Made by a program: the position numbers and the translations under genes
From: Lachnospiraceae bacterium
Lineage (GTDB): Bacteria; Bacillota; Clostridia; Lachnospirales; Lachnospiraceae
DNA length: 64,000 nucleotides
NCBI GenBank assembly: GCA_022781985.1
Contig: JALESH010000054.1
Coordinates: 62,001 to 126,000 of the forward strand
Direction of reading: 5' to 3'
Shown: positions 8,710 to 17,171 of the stretch, one piece after another
Numbering within the stretch: the first letter of the stretch is position 1
Layout of the letters: the number at the start of each line of letters is the position of its first letter
The notes under the pieces: generated by a model
The model's input: the letters and a program-made list of their open reading frames with translations, nothing else
What the model was told of the DNA's origin: nothing
The model's database searches: none

Positions 8710-9654
8710 CTACGCTTCCTCCCCCGCAAACATAGAGGTGGACAGATACCTGTCTCCTGAATCAGGCAGCAGAACCACGATGGTCTTTCCTGCATTTTCC
8801 TTCCTCTTAGCCAGCTCTGTGGCTGCAAAAAGGGCTGCTCCGGAAGAAATGCCTACCAGAACACCTTCCTTTACCGCTATCTTCCTTCCGGTGGCAAAGG
8901 CATCCTCATTGCTCACGGGAATAATTTCATCATAGATCTCCGTATCCAGGATAGAAGGTACGAAGCCCGCGCCAATCCCCTGTATCTTGTGAGGGCCTGG
9001 CTTTTCACCGGAAAGCACCGCAGAGCTTTTGGGCTCCACAGCTACCACCTTGACAGCCGGATTCTTTTCCTTCAGATAGCTGCCTACACCGGTGATGGTG
9101 CCGCCGGTTCCTACTCCGGCTACAAAGATATCCACTCTGCCGTCCACCGCCTCCCAAATCTCCGGTCCCGTAGTGGCCCTGTGCACTGCAGAATTGGACG
9201 GATTGTCAAACTGTCCCAGAATCACTGCGCCGGGAATGCTGTCCCTCAGTTCCTCCGCCTTGGCAATCGCTCCCTTCATCCCCTTGGTGCCGTCAGTCAG
9301 CACCAGCTCTGCACCATATGCTTTCAGAAGATTCCTTCTCTCCACGCTCATGGTATCAGGCAGGGTCAGAACAGCATGATAGCCCCTGGCTGCAGCTACA
9401 GCTGCCAGGCCGATTCCCGTATTTCCTGAGGTGGGCTCAATGATGGTGGCGCCCTCCTTTAACAAGCCCTTCTCCTCCGCATCCCGGATCATAGCCAGCG
9501 CAATCCTGTCCTTGACGCTGCCTGCCGGATTCAGGTACTCCAGCTTAGCCAGGATAACTGCATCTGTCACTCCCTCAGATGCAGCGTATTTACTCACCTC
9601 CAACAGGGGCGTGTTTCCGATCAGCTCCGTTGCACTCTTTTTGATATCAGCCAT
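8710..9654 (-). CDS. cysK: Cysteine synthase (O-acetylserine sulfhydrylase)
   Basis: Pyridoxal-phosphate enzyme making cysteine from O-acetylserine and sulfide. The PLP lysine is in [10 protein letters not shown] (about Lys48). The phosphate-contact loop TSGNTG is at about 75-80 and the GTGGTITG loop follows near residue 176. Length of 314 residues is typical. The start was moved to the sixth codon of the open frame (MADIKK) because GGAGGG lies 8 bases before it. It is a single-gene unit with its own promoter and terminator and with an Rrf2 regulator next door, which suggests control by sulfur or redox state. Confidence 0.97.
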   Translation of the reverse strand: MADIKKSATELIGNTPLLEVSKYAASEGVTDAVILAKLEYLNPAGSVKDRIALAMIRDAEEKGLLKEGATIIEPTSGNTGIGLAAVAAARGYHAVLTLPDTMSVERRNLLKAYGAELVLTDGTKGMKGAIAKAEELRDSIPGAVILGQFDNPSNSAVHRATTGPEIWEAVDGRVDIFVAGVGTGGTITGVGSYLKEKNPAVKVVAVEPKSSAVLSGEKPGPHKIQGIGAGFVPSILDTEIYDEIIPVSNEDAFATGRKIAVKEGVLVGISSGAALFAATELAKRKENAGKTIVVLLPDSGDRYLSTSMFAGEEA

Positions 9655-9690
9655 TCCTTTACCCTCCATTTTATCTGTCTGCTTTCTTTT

Positions 9691-9707
9691 ACTATATATT
9701 TCATAGT
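9691..9707. promoter_or_regulatory. Inverted repeat, candidate operator of cysK
   Basis: ACTAT-N7-ATAGT lies between the cysK promoter and its ribosome-binding site. Further ACTAT-like half sites follow (ATAGTAGG at 9711-9718). The position just after the transcription start suits a repressor. The adjacent Rrf2 protein is the obvious candidate, by context only. Confidence 0.4.
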
Positions 9708-9732
9708 TAAATAGTAGGTTTATTATGAAATG

Positions 9733-9761
9733 AATATACCATGATATGAAATTACTGTCAA
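9733..9761 (-). promoter_or_regulatory. Sigma-A promoter of cysK
   Basis: TTGACA (9756-9761), 17-base spacer, TATATT (9733-9738) on the minus strand. The spacing is perfect and only one base of the -10 box departs from consensus. The leader is about 70 bases. Confidence 0.8.
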
Positions 9762-9827
9762 GAGATTTTATTCAAAAACTCCTGACTGAAGCATCTGCGG
9801 CTGCTGTTCACTCCCCACCATGCACCA

Positions 9828-10382
9828 CTATCCCGGCATACTGTCTATCACAGCACTGCCATGCTCCTTCAGCCACTTTCTCCTCTCTCTGTAATCAGGC
9901 AAGACCCTCTCCACCTCTCTCCAGAATCTTTCCGAGTGATTCATTTCCTTCCGATGGCACAGTTCATGGACAATCACATAATCCAGCACCTCCTCCGGCA
10001 TCAGCATCAGGAGACAGTTAAAGTTCAGATTTCCCTTGGAAGAACAGCTGCCCCACCGGCTTCTTTGATTTCTTATGGTAATCCGCCCATAACTCACTCC
10101 CACCTGCTGTGCATAACGGGCAGCCTTGGCCGGAATCACTGCCAGTGCCTGATCTGCCAGTCGGTGTAGGTCCTCCATAGACAGCTTCTCCCGGCTGCTG
10201 CCCTCTTCCTTTCTCTGCCTTATCCTCTCCAGAGCCTTTTCGATCCATGGAGACTTTTCCTTAATGAAGCGTTTCAGCTCTGCCTCCGGCAGGCCATAGG
10301 GCGCCCTCACGATCACCCGGGCATCGGAGGTCACCTCCAGCGCCACCGTTCTGCGTCCGCTCCTGCGTATCTCAATATCCAT
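9828..10382 (-). CDS. YgjP-like zinc metallohydrolase (M48-related)
   Basis: A 184-residue protein of the YgjP-like (DUF45/UTP pyrophosphatase-type) metal-dependent hydrolase family. The zinc site is HELCH (about 139-143), with the likely third ligand His149 in KEMNHSERFW. A second family signature, QRSRWGSCSSKGNLNFN, sits at about 106-122. There is no signal peptide, so it should be cytosolic. Known for the family: members have been assigned protease-like or nucleotide-hydrolase roles without a settled substrate. AGGAGG precedes the ATG. It is divergent from the carbamate-kinase-like gene. Confidence 0.88.
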   Translation of the reverse strand: MDIEIRRSGRRTVALEVTSDARVIVRAPYGLPEAELKRFIKEKSPWIEKALERIRQRKEEGSSREKLSMEDLHRLADQALAVIPAKAARYAQQVGVSYGRITIRNQRSRWGSCSSKGNLNFNCLLMLMPEEVLDYVIVHELCHRKEMNHSERFWREVERVLPDYRERRKWLKEHGSAVIDSMPG

Positions 10383-10416
10383 ACTTATATCCTCCTAAAT
10401 TATAACCCCGCAAACC

Positions 10417-10445
10417 TATACAAACCCGCTCCCTTTTGCTATAAT
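10417..10445 (+). promoter_or_regulatory. Promoter of the carbamate-kinase-like gene
   Basis: TATACA (10417-10422), 17 bases, TATAAT (10440-10445) on the plus strand; the -35 box matches consensus at four of six positions. It lies in the 104-base divergent gap. Confidence 0.55.
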
Positions 10446-10486
10446 TTATGAAATAATCAAAAATTCCGAAAGGAGCAAACAGAGCT

Positions 10487-11431
10487 ATGAACATAACTAC
10501 AAAAAAGAAAGCTGTAGTATCTCTCGGGCATCAGGCTCTCGGCTGTACCACCATGGAACAGCGGACTGCCGTACAGAAAACTGCCAGAGTCCTGGCGGAT
10601 CTGGTGGAGGCAGACTATCAGCTTACCATCACTCACAGCAACGGCCCTCAGGTAAGCATGATCCACAAAGCCATGACAGAGCTGCGCCGCATATACGCTG
10701 ACTATACTCCGGCTCCCATGTGTGTCTGCTCCGCCATGAGCCAGGGCTATGTGGGATATGACATCCAGAATGCTCTGCGGGCCGAGCTTTTGAGCCGGGG
10801 CATCTCAAAGACCGTGAGCACCCTCCTGACCCAGGTGACAGTGGATCCCTATGATGAGGCCTTCTATGCACCCACCAAAATCATCGGACGGTATATGTCG
10901 GAAGAGGAAGCACGGATAGAGACAGAGAAGGGCAATTATGTAAGTGAAGAACCCGGAAAGGGCTTCCGCCGTGTTATCGCTGCGCCCAAGCCTATTGATA
11001 TTGTGGAAATAGAAGCCATCCGGCGGCTGGCTGAGGGAGATCAGATCGTCATCGCCTGTGGCGGAGGCGGCATCCCTGTGATCGAACAGAAGCATGCCTT
11101 GAAGGGAGCCTCTGCTGTCATTGAAAAGGACTCCATAGCCGGTAAGCTGGCAGCTGATTTAAAGGCCGATCAGCTCATTATCCTGACCAGCGTACCCTGT
11201 GTCTACAAAAATTTCGGTACAGACAGCCAGGAAGAGCTCTCTGCCCTGTCTGCAGACCAGGCCAAAGCCTGCATGCAGGATGGCCAGTTCGGTGAGAACG
11301 ACATGCTGCCTAAGATAGAAGCTGCCATTTCCTATCTCAGTGCCTGCCCCGGCGGCAGCGTACTGATCACCTCTCTTGACCGGGCCGCTGATGCTGTCAG
11401 GGGCAGAGCCGGCACTGTAATTACATCTTAA
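10487..11431 (+). CDS. Divergent carbamate kinase family protein
   Basis: A 314-residue amino-acid-kinase-fold protein that aligns along its length with carbamate kinase, the enzyme that makes ATP from carbamoyl phosphate. The landmarks are altered: the usual GGNA glycine loop reads SLGHQALG, and SHGNGPQVG reads THSNGPQVS. Retained are ACGGGGIPVIE (about 194-204), the EKDSIAGKLA segment and the C-terminal GTVITS. GGAG sits 11 bases before the ATG. It stands alone on the plus strand with no arginine deiminase, ornithine transcarbamylase or purine-catabolic genes nearby. A carbamate kinase with lineage-specific changes is the simplest reading, but the altered substrate loop leaves room for another substrate. 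Confidence 0.8.
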   Translation: MNITTKKKAVVSLGHQALGCTTMEQRTAVQKTARVLADLVEADYQLTITHSNGPQVSMIHKAMTELRRIYADYTPAPMCVCSAMSQGYVGYDIQNALRAELLSRGISKTVSTLLTQVTVDPYDEAFYAPTKIIGRYMSEEEARIETEKGNYVSEEPGKGFRRVIAAPKPIDIVEIEAIRRLAEGDQIVIACGGGGIPVIEQKHALKGASAVIEKDSIAGKLAADLKADQLIILTSVPCVYKNFGTDSQEELSALSADQAKACMQDGQFGENDMLPKIEAAISYLSACPGGSVLITSLDRAADAVRGRAGTVITS

Positions 11432-11434
11432 AAC

Positions 11435-11478
11435 AGGCCTTTCACATCGCAGCCTTAAGCTGCAGCATCCTGTTCAGG
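11435..11478. other. Convergent stem-loop between two genes
   Basis: AACAGG and CCTGTT (outer arms) enclose GCAGC-CTTAA-GCTGC. It sits between the convergent carbamate-kinase-like and lspA genes. A run of four T follows only on the minus strand, so it is at best a weak terminator. Confidence 0.35.
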
Positions 11479-11932
11479 AAAGCCGGGAGGAGGCGGAAAC
11501 CGCCACGATCAAAGCCCCTATGATGATCCCAAAATCAGAAAGATTGAACACAACCCTGGACAGCCCACTCCACCTCCCGCCGAAGCTGAAATAGTCCATC
11601 ACATATTTTTTTTTCAGCCTGTCGTAGGTATTGCTGAAGGCACCGCCAAGCAGCAGAGACAGTCCCGTTTTCAGCAGGGTATTCCCCCGGGTTCCCAGGG
11701 TTATGACAAATACACCTGTCAGCACTGCTGTCAGCAATACCGACAGCAGTGCTACAGTCTGACGCCTTTTTTCCCCTGCATTCAAAAAGGCTCCCCTGTT
11801 GTGATACTTCCGCAGGCGGACAGCACCGCCCAGCTTGCTTATTATCTCTCCTTCCTTAAGCCGCTTCTCCATGCAGTCCTTTATAAAAAAATCCCCTGCA
11901 AAAATTGTCCCTGCAATACAGATATATAACAT
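11474..11932 (-). CDS. lspA: Lipoprotein signal peptidase (signal peptidase II)
   Basis: Membrane aspartyl protease that removes signal peptides from prolipoproteins such as the binding proteins in this window. It is 152 residues with about four membrane segments. Family motifs are recognisable but drifted: NRGA (residues 45-48 region), GGAFSNTYDR in place of GGALGNLIDR, then DYFSF and FNLSDFGIIIG. The second catalytic aspartate is in FNLSD; the first should be the Asp of DYFSF. AGGAAGGG precedes the ATG. It follows the Csp-like protease by 18 bases, so clpX, protease and lspA probably form one transcript. Confidence 0.85.
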   Translation of the reverse strand: MLYICIAGTIFAGDFFIKDCMEKRLKEGEIISKLGGAVRLRKYHNRGAFLNAGEKRRQTVALLSVLLTAVLTGVFVITLGTRGNTLLKTGLSLLLGGAFSNTYDRLKKKYVMDYFSFGGRWSGLSRVVFNLSDFGIIIGALIVAVSASSRLS

Positions 11933-11950
11933 AGCCCTTCCTGTTCCTCT

Positions 11951-13669
11951 CTAATCCCTTGCCGTCCCTGCCAGTATCTCAAAGGTCCTTGCGATGTCCA
12001 GCCTGCCATAGCCCCAGGAATGGTTCGGATATACCAAATCAGCACTCCTGGCTGCCCCTCGTATAAAATAAGCCTTTACCTCTATACTATTGGCCAGGGT
12101 ATCGTTGCCCTCCAGCACTGCCCACTGCATGAACTGGGCGGCAGCCCCGGCCGTTATCGCTGCTGCCATGGAGGAACCGCTCTTTTCTCCCAGCGCTGTG
12201 GACACCCCCACTCCCGGCGCTGCAAAGGCAGGCTCTATCCTGCCATCCCTGGCAAATCCTCTGCCCGACTCTATGGCAAAGCTGTTGTTGGCAGCATGAT
12301 AGAAGGACGGTGTAATCACATTTGCAGCCAACGCCGGTTCCGTCAGGGTCATATATGGGGTCGGACGGAGAAAGTACGTCTCAGAATGCAGGAACTGGGT
12401 AATGGGCAGCCACATAAAAAGAAAGCCATAGCCACTGTCCCCTCTTAGCCTGATCCGAAAGGTCCATACTCCGGGAGTGGGATCGGTAAACCGAAAAACC
12501 ACCAGTTCATCACCTGAGTCCTGTTCCACTAATACATGGTCTACAGACACCCTGGTTCTCTCATAGATAAAGGAATAATTTCTGGTTTCTCCGCCCCGGA
12601 AGTCTCCAAAGGGAATCGTCTCTCCCCCTGGTGAACGGATGGATACCCCTGCCGTATTGGGTGTATTGACCCATAGCTCCATCAAAAAGCCCCGTTCTCC
12701 CTCTCCCACCCGTACCTCTGCTGTCTGCTCTGCCTCATAAGAGGGCATGGCAAAGGCCTCGCTGAAATGATGGGAAGCATTTCCTTCATTGCCTCCGGCT
12801 ACAATCATCACCCGGTTGCGCTTTACCGCCACACGGCTCAGATACCGGGCCAGGATGGAACTGCCCGAATGGGCTCCCCAGTTGGTTCCCATGCCGATGC
12901 AGATCACCACCGGTCTCTCTCTCTCTCTGACCAGACTGTCCAGATACTTTACCGCCCTCCCAATGTCCCCGTCGGAATAGGCCGGTACGCCCTCCGGAAC
13001 GAAATAGTAGTCCCTGAGGTACTGCTTGGCTTGCCTGCATTTGACCATGACGATGTCCGCATCCGGGGCTGCTCCCATAAAATTCAGGCCGTAACCCAGA
13101 TCACTCCCTGCCGCTGCGCTGGCAACGGAGGTTCCATGTCCAATCTCATCGGTAGAGGGCACCACAGCCAGCGGATCTTCGCTCAGAAGGGCCTCATTGA
13201 TCTCTGCATTGGTGTATTCTGTTCCATAGGAAAAACCCTCCGGAGGTGTCCCCTCCTGTATGGTCTGATCCCAGATAGACAGTATCCTGGAAGTACCGTC
13301 CGGCCTTCTGAACACCTCCATGTCGTATCGGATGCCCGTATCCACAAAGCCCAGTATCACCCCTTTTCCTGTCAGTGACAGGGGCGGCCTCTGCACCTGC
13401 ACAATACCGCTGCGGATCAGGCTCAGCGGATCAAAGCTTCCGTAAGCATCTCCCTCCTGCATCAGCCCATAGAGCTTCGGAATCGAATTATAGGTATAAT
13501 TGCTTACGTTGATGGGAGAGAGCCTGGAACGCTCTACATACAGTATGGTAAACTGGTCATCAATAATGTCATAGCAGACGCTCTCTGTCTGCTCCACGCC
13601 TCTGGTCAGCACATAATCTACCAGTATTTCTCCAAAATCATTGGACAACACCTGTTCCCTGCATGCCAT
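11951..13669 (-). CDS. S8 family subtilisin-like protease (Csp type)
   Basis: A 572-residue subtilase resembling the clostridial Csp proteases that process cortex hydrolase during spore germination. The catalytic triad is intact: Asp110 in GFVDTGIRY, His178 in DEIGHGTSVAS and Ser500 in KSGSSMAAA. An N-terminal region of about 95 residues may be the prodomain. There is no signal peptide. A jelly-roll-like insert (about 340-450), typical of Csp proteins, separates the His and Ser regions. The SD is weak. It follows clpX by 23 bases. Other members of this subfamily occur in many gut Lachnospiraceae with no proven role, so a function in germination is only an inference. Confidence 0.88.
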   Translation of the reverse strand: MACREQVLSNDFGEILVDYVLTRGVEQTESVCYDIIDDQFTILYVERSRLSPINVSNYTYNSIPKLYGLMQEGDAYGSFDPLSLIRSGIVQVQRPPLSLTGKGVILGFVDTGIRYDMEVFRRPDGTSRILSIWDQTIQEGTPPEGFSYGTEYTNAEINEALLSEDPLAVVPSTDEIGHGTSVASAAAGSDLGYGLNFMGAAPDADIVMVKCRQAKQYLRDYYFVPEGVPAYSDGDIGRAVKYLDSLVRERERPVVICIGMGTNWGAHSGSSILARYLSRVAVKRNRVMIVAGGNEGNASHHFSEAFAMPSYEAEQTAEVRVGEGERGFLMELWVNTPNTAGVSIRSPGGETIPFGDFRGGETRNYSFIYERTRVSVDHVLVEQDSGDELVVFRFTDPTPGVWTFRIRLRGDSGYGFLFMWLPITQFLHSETYFLRPTPYMTLTEPALAANVITPSFYHAANNSFAIESGRGFARDGRIEPAFAAPGVGVSTALGEKSGSSMAAAITAGAAAQFMQWAVLEGNDTLANSIEVKAYFIRGAARSADLVYPNHSWGYGRLDIARTFEILAGTARD

Positions 13670-13692
13670 AGCTTCACTCGTATTCTTTTTTA

Positions 13693-15273
13693 TTATGATA
13701 TGCCTGTGCTCTCGATTACGTTAAGCTGATCCGGCGACTCCAGAGAATTGCTGCGTATATCAATGATGGGACCTCCCGTATTTTCTATATATTCCTTGGT
13801 AATGGTGACTCTGCCGATATTGTCATCCTTGGGAATCTCATACATGATATCCAGCATAAATTCTTCTATAATGGCTCTCAGCGCCCTGGCGCCTGTGTCT
13901 TTTTCCATGGCCTTTTTCGCAATAGCCTCCAGCGCACCGTCATCAAACTCCAGCTTTACCTCATCCAGCTCCAGCAGCTTCTGATACTGCTTCAAAATGG
14001 CATTTTTAGGCTCCCGCAGAATCTTTACCAGCATCTCCTGGGTCAGCCCCTCCAGCGTACAGATGATCGGCAGACGGCCTATAAACTCCGGAATCATACC
14101 GAATTTTTTCATATCCTCCACACTCACCTTGCTGAGAATATTCTTTTCCTTGTCGTATTTATCCTTAAGCTCTGCCGTATACCCTATGGAGGTGCCCTTG
14201 TTCAGCCTCTGCTTGATGATCTCCTCCAGATCCGGGAAGGCCCCGCCGCAGATAAACAGGATATTTCTGGTATTGATGGTGGTCAGCGGCACCATGGCAT
14301 TCTTGCTGTTTGCCCCTACCGGCACCTCTATCTCAGCCCCCTCCAGCAGCTTCAGCATCCCCTGCTGCACGGACTCTCCGCTCACATCCCTGGAGGTTGT
14401 GTTCTTTTTCTTGGCAATCTTGTCAATCTCATCTATAAAGATAATGCCCCGCTCCGCCTTTTCCACATCATTTTCTGCAGCAGCCAGCAGCTTAGAAACC
14501 ACGCTTTCAATGTCGTCTCCGATATATCCGGCTTCCGTCAGCGAAGTGGCATCCGCAATAGCTAAGGGTACATCCAGCAGCCTGGCCAGAGTCTTCACCA
14601 GATAGGTCTTGCCGCTTCCGGTGGGGCCTATCATGAGAATGTTGGACTTCTCGATTTCAATCTCATCCATCGTCCCTGTTGCTACCCTTTTATAGTGATT
14701 GTATACTGCAACAGATATGATCTTCTTTGCCCTTTCCTGTCCCACCACATATTCATCCAGCTGCGCCTTGATCCTATGGGGTGCAGGTATCTTCCTGATA
14801 TCCACGGCAGGCTCCGCCTGTTCCCTGGGCTTCTTTTTCTTCAGCTTCTGCTTATTGGGAATCCCTCCCTCTCCCTTCAGATCCGCCAGATTTACGAAGC
14901 TGATGTTGGGAAAGCCCTTCCCCCTGCTCCAATCCTTATTCTGCAGCATGCCCTGATAATCAAACTGGCTCACCGTATCCATTGTCTTATGCATACAGTC
15001 ATTGCAGACAGAAATATTGTTGGGCAGCCTGAACATCTTCCCGGTTCTGCTCTCCGGCCTGCGGCAGATAAAGCAGACATCCTCATATTCACTTTCCTTC
15101 TTCCCGCTCTCTCCGCTGCCTTCGGAAGTACCTGCAGAGCTGTCCGCCCCTTTCCTGTTTTCCTCTTTTTTTCCCTGCTTTCCTTCTTCTTCTGCCCTTT
15201 CCTCTTCCTCTGTTTTTGCCGCAGCATCTCCCTGCAGTTCCTCTTCAAAGTCTTTATTATCAAAATCACTCAT
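13693..15273 (-). CDS. clpX: ClpX, ATPase subunit of the ClpXP protease
   Basis: AAA+ unfoldase that feeds substrates to ClpP. The zinc-binding domain has cysteines at about 67, 70, 90 and 93 (CFIC...VCNDC). Walker A GPTGSGKT is at about 216-223 and Walker B IIFIDEID at 277-284. The ESVQQGMLKLLEG segment and a GARALRAIIE sensor-2 region follow. At 526 residues it is about 100 longer than usual. The surplus is a charged, low-complexity N-terminus of about 65 residues rich in Glu, Lys, Gly and Ser, plus a longer lysine-rich linker near 140-160. AGGAG precedes the ATG. No clpP or tig is adjacent, unlike the common tig-clpP-clpX order. Confidence 0.96.
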   Translation of the reverse strand: MSDFDNKDFEEELQGDAAAKTEEEERAEEEGKQGKKEENRKGADSSAGTSEGSGESGKKESEYEDVCFICRRPESRTGKMFRLPNNISVCNDCMHKTMDTVSQFDYQGMLQNKDWSRGKGFPNISFVNLADLKGEGGIPNKQKLKKKKPREQAEPAVDIRKIPAPHRIKAQLDEYVVGQERAKKIISVAVYNHYKRVATGTMDEIEIEKSNILMIGPTGSGKTYLVKTLARLLDVPLAIADATSLTEAGYIGDDIESVVSKLLAAAENDVEKAERGIIFIDEIDKIAKKKNTTSRDVSGESVQQGMLKLLEGAEIEVPVGANSKNAMVPLTTINTRNILFICGGAFPDLEEIIKQRLNKGTSIGYTAELKDKYDKEKNILSKVSVEDMKKFGMIPEFIGRLPIICTLEGLTQEMLVKILREPKNAILKQYQKLLELDEVKLEFDDGALEAIAKKAMEKDTGARALRAIIEEFMLDIMYEIPKDDNIGRVTITKEYIENTGGPIIDIRSNSLESPDQLNVIESTGIS

Positions 15274-15371
15274 TTTGCTGCTCCTGTCCCTTCCTGCCTC
15301 TGAATCATATGCATTGTATACAGAATCTGCCCCATATAAACCTCACTCTATTTCTGCACATTCTGATTTTC

Positions 15372-15400
15372 ATTATAAGGGATGATAATTTGATACTCAA
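15372..15400 (-). promoter_or_regulatory. Sigma-A promoter of clpX
   Basis: TTGAGT (15395-15400), 17 bases, TATAAT (15372-15377) on the minus strand, with a leader of about 90 bases. It lies in the 257-base gap between the htrA terminator and clpX. Confidence 0.7.
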
Positions 15401-15474
15401 GTGAACATTTTATAAACTATCCCATCTACCGGCTTGCTCATTTGATGTGGGAATCATGGGAGGCTCCCTCTCCG

Positions 15475-15515
15475 AAAAAGGGAACGCCCCGCTGCCACCC
15501 CAGCGGAACATTCCC
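15475..15515 (-). terminator. Terminator of htrA
   Basis: On the minus strand GGGAA and CGCTG pair with CAGCG and TTCCC in a two-part stem with an internal loop, followed by five T. It lies 16 bases after the htrA stop. Confidence 0.75.
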
Positions 15516-15530
15516 TTCCGGAATGATTGC

Positions 15531-17075
15531 CTATTCTGTTCTTTCTCCCAAAATCACTACCACCTTTTTGCTCTCCCAGCCGCTGGGGCTGCCCTGCATG
15601 ACCACAACCTCAACCACATCTCCTGCCGCATAATACTCCATTACACTGAGCAGATCCTCTGCACTGGAAATCTTATTGCCGCCAAACTCCGTAATGATGT
15701 TTCCCTTTATGATACCTGCCTTTTCTGCAGCAGAATCTGCGATTACCTCAGATACATACGCTCCCTTTGGCATCCCATAATCCTGTGCCATCTGATCTAC
15801 CACCGTCAGGGAGAAAACACCCAGATACCCTTTATTCTCCTCCCCCACCTTCGATCTGGTTTCTCTCAGCATCAGCTCCTCTATAATAGGCTTGGCCGCC
15901 GAAATAGGAATCGCATAGCCCATACCCTCTACGGCGGAGCCCCCTATTTTATTGGAGTTGATGCCGATCACCTCGCCCTTGATGTTGAGCAGTGCACCGC
16001 CGGAATTACCCGGATTAATGGCAGCATCGGTCTGAATAAAGGCAGCTTCATCCTCAGCATAGCCGCTCCCCGCATTGCTGTACAGATCGTCGCCGGAAGA
16101 CAGATCTATGACTCTGTTCACCGCACTGATGACACCTGTGGTCACTGACTGTCCGTATCCCAGGGCATTTCCTATTGCGATAGCCGGCTCTCCTACCACC
16201 AGGGTATCGGAATCCCCCAGTGCTGCAACAGCGATGGCAGCCTTGGTAGCAGCCTCTACATCCGTAAGGGAAACTGCGATAACAGCCAGATCCATGTCCG
16301 GATCAGAGCCCTTCATCTGAGCCTCCGCCTCAGTTCCGTCTGCGAACTGTACCACCAGCTTATCAGAATCCTCCACTACATGATAATTGGAAACGATCAA
16401 CAGCTCCGTATCGCTCTGTCCCACAATGATGCCCGATCCGGCTCCCACTGCTTCACTCTGCAGCCTCCTGCCAAAATAAGATATTGTCTTAGTGGTGGTG
16501 TTGTTAATGGAGACAATGGCCGGCATGACCCGTGCCGCCACATCGCTGACATCCAGCACAGCCCCGGCGCTCCCTGCTGTTCCGGTTCCATCTGCCACCA
16601 CAGTGGACACCACCTCCATGCTTTCTGCCGCTTCCTTAGCTATTGCTCCTCCAGTTTCATCTGATGCTTCAGGCTCTGTCCGGGCTTCTGCCTGCATTTT
16701 CTCTCCGGAGTGGCCAAGGGACAGCTCTACTGCATAGAAGCCTGCACCGGCGCATGCCCCGAAAAATAATCCCAGGGCCATGACTGCGGCTGCCCTCTTC
16801 AGAAATCCTCCGCTCTTTTTTCCCTTTCCATCTTTCCCCTCCTGTCCATGAATCTTTCCATCGTTTCTGTTTCCTCCACAGCCGCTGCTGTATTGATAGC
16901 TGCCGCTTCCTGCCGTACTGCTGCCCGATGGGTTGTGTCCGCTGAAGCCTCCGGCTGCACTCTGCCCGCTGAAATTTCCGCTGAAATTTCCGTTTGAAGC
17001 ATGATTCACTTCCCTGGCCGTACTGTCAATCACATTTTTATCTTCATAATCATTGGGATAATTATTTCCGTACAT
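15531..17075 (-). CDS. htrA: HtrA/DegP-type membrane-anchored serine protease
   Basis: S1C protease for extracytoplasmic protein quality control. The 514-residue chain has a cytosolic N-terminus rich in Gly, Ser and Asn (about 1-90), one membrane anchor (about 91-113), a trypsin-like domain with His232 (SNYHVVED), Asp262 (DMDLAVIAV) and Ser358 (NPGNSGGALLN), and a C-terminal PDZ domain (about 415-500; GYLGVFSL, AEKAGIIKGNIITEFGG). Start: the MYGNNYP ATG has AGAGGT 7 bases upstream, so the ten preceding codons of the open frame were dropped. It is a single-gene unit with its own terminator. Confidence 0.95.
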   Translation of the reverse strand: MYGNNYPNDYEDKNVIDSTAREVNHASNGNFSGNFSGQSAAGGFSGHNPSGSSTAGSGSYQYSSGCGGNRNDGKIHGQEGKDGKGKKSGGFLKRAAAVMALGLFFGACAGAGFYAVELSLGHSGEKMQAEARTEPEASDETGGAIAKEAAESMEVVSTVVADGTGTAGSAGAVLDVSDVAARVMPAIVSINNTTTKTISYFGRRLQSEAVGAGSGIIVGQSDTELLIVSNYHVVEDSDKLVVQFADGTEAEAQMKGSDPDMDLAVIAVSLTDVEAATKAAIAVAALGDSDTLVVGEPAIAIGNALGYGQSVTTGVISAVNRVIDLSSGDDLYSNAGSGYAEDEAAFIQTDAAINPGNSGGALLNIKGEVIGINSNKIGGSAVEGMGYAIPISAAKPIIEELMLRETRSKVGEENKGYLGVFSLTVVDQMAQDYGMPKGAYVSEVIADSAAEKAGIIKGNIITEFGGNKISSAEDLLSVMEYYAAGDVVEVVVMQGSPSGWESKKVVVILGERTE

Positions 17076-17171
17076 AATGCATACCTCTTTTCCTTTTATT
17101 TGCACTCAGTATAACCGCGAAATGTGTCCTTTCTGTGATAAAAATATGCGTATTCTGTTAAAAAAGGTCTT

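Noticed and set aside
12912-12932. CT-dinucleotide run inside the S8 protease gene
   Set aside because: It encodes alternating Arg-Glu in frame and is too short to suggest phase variation.
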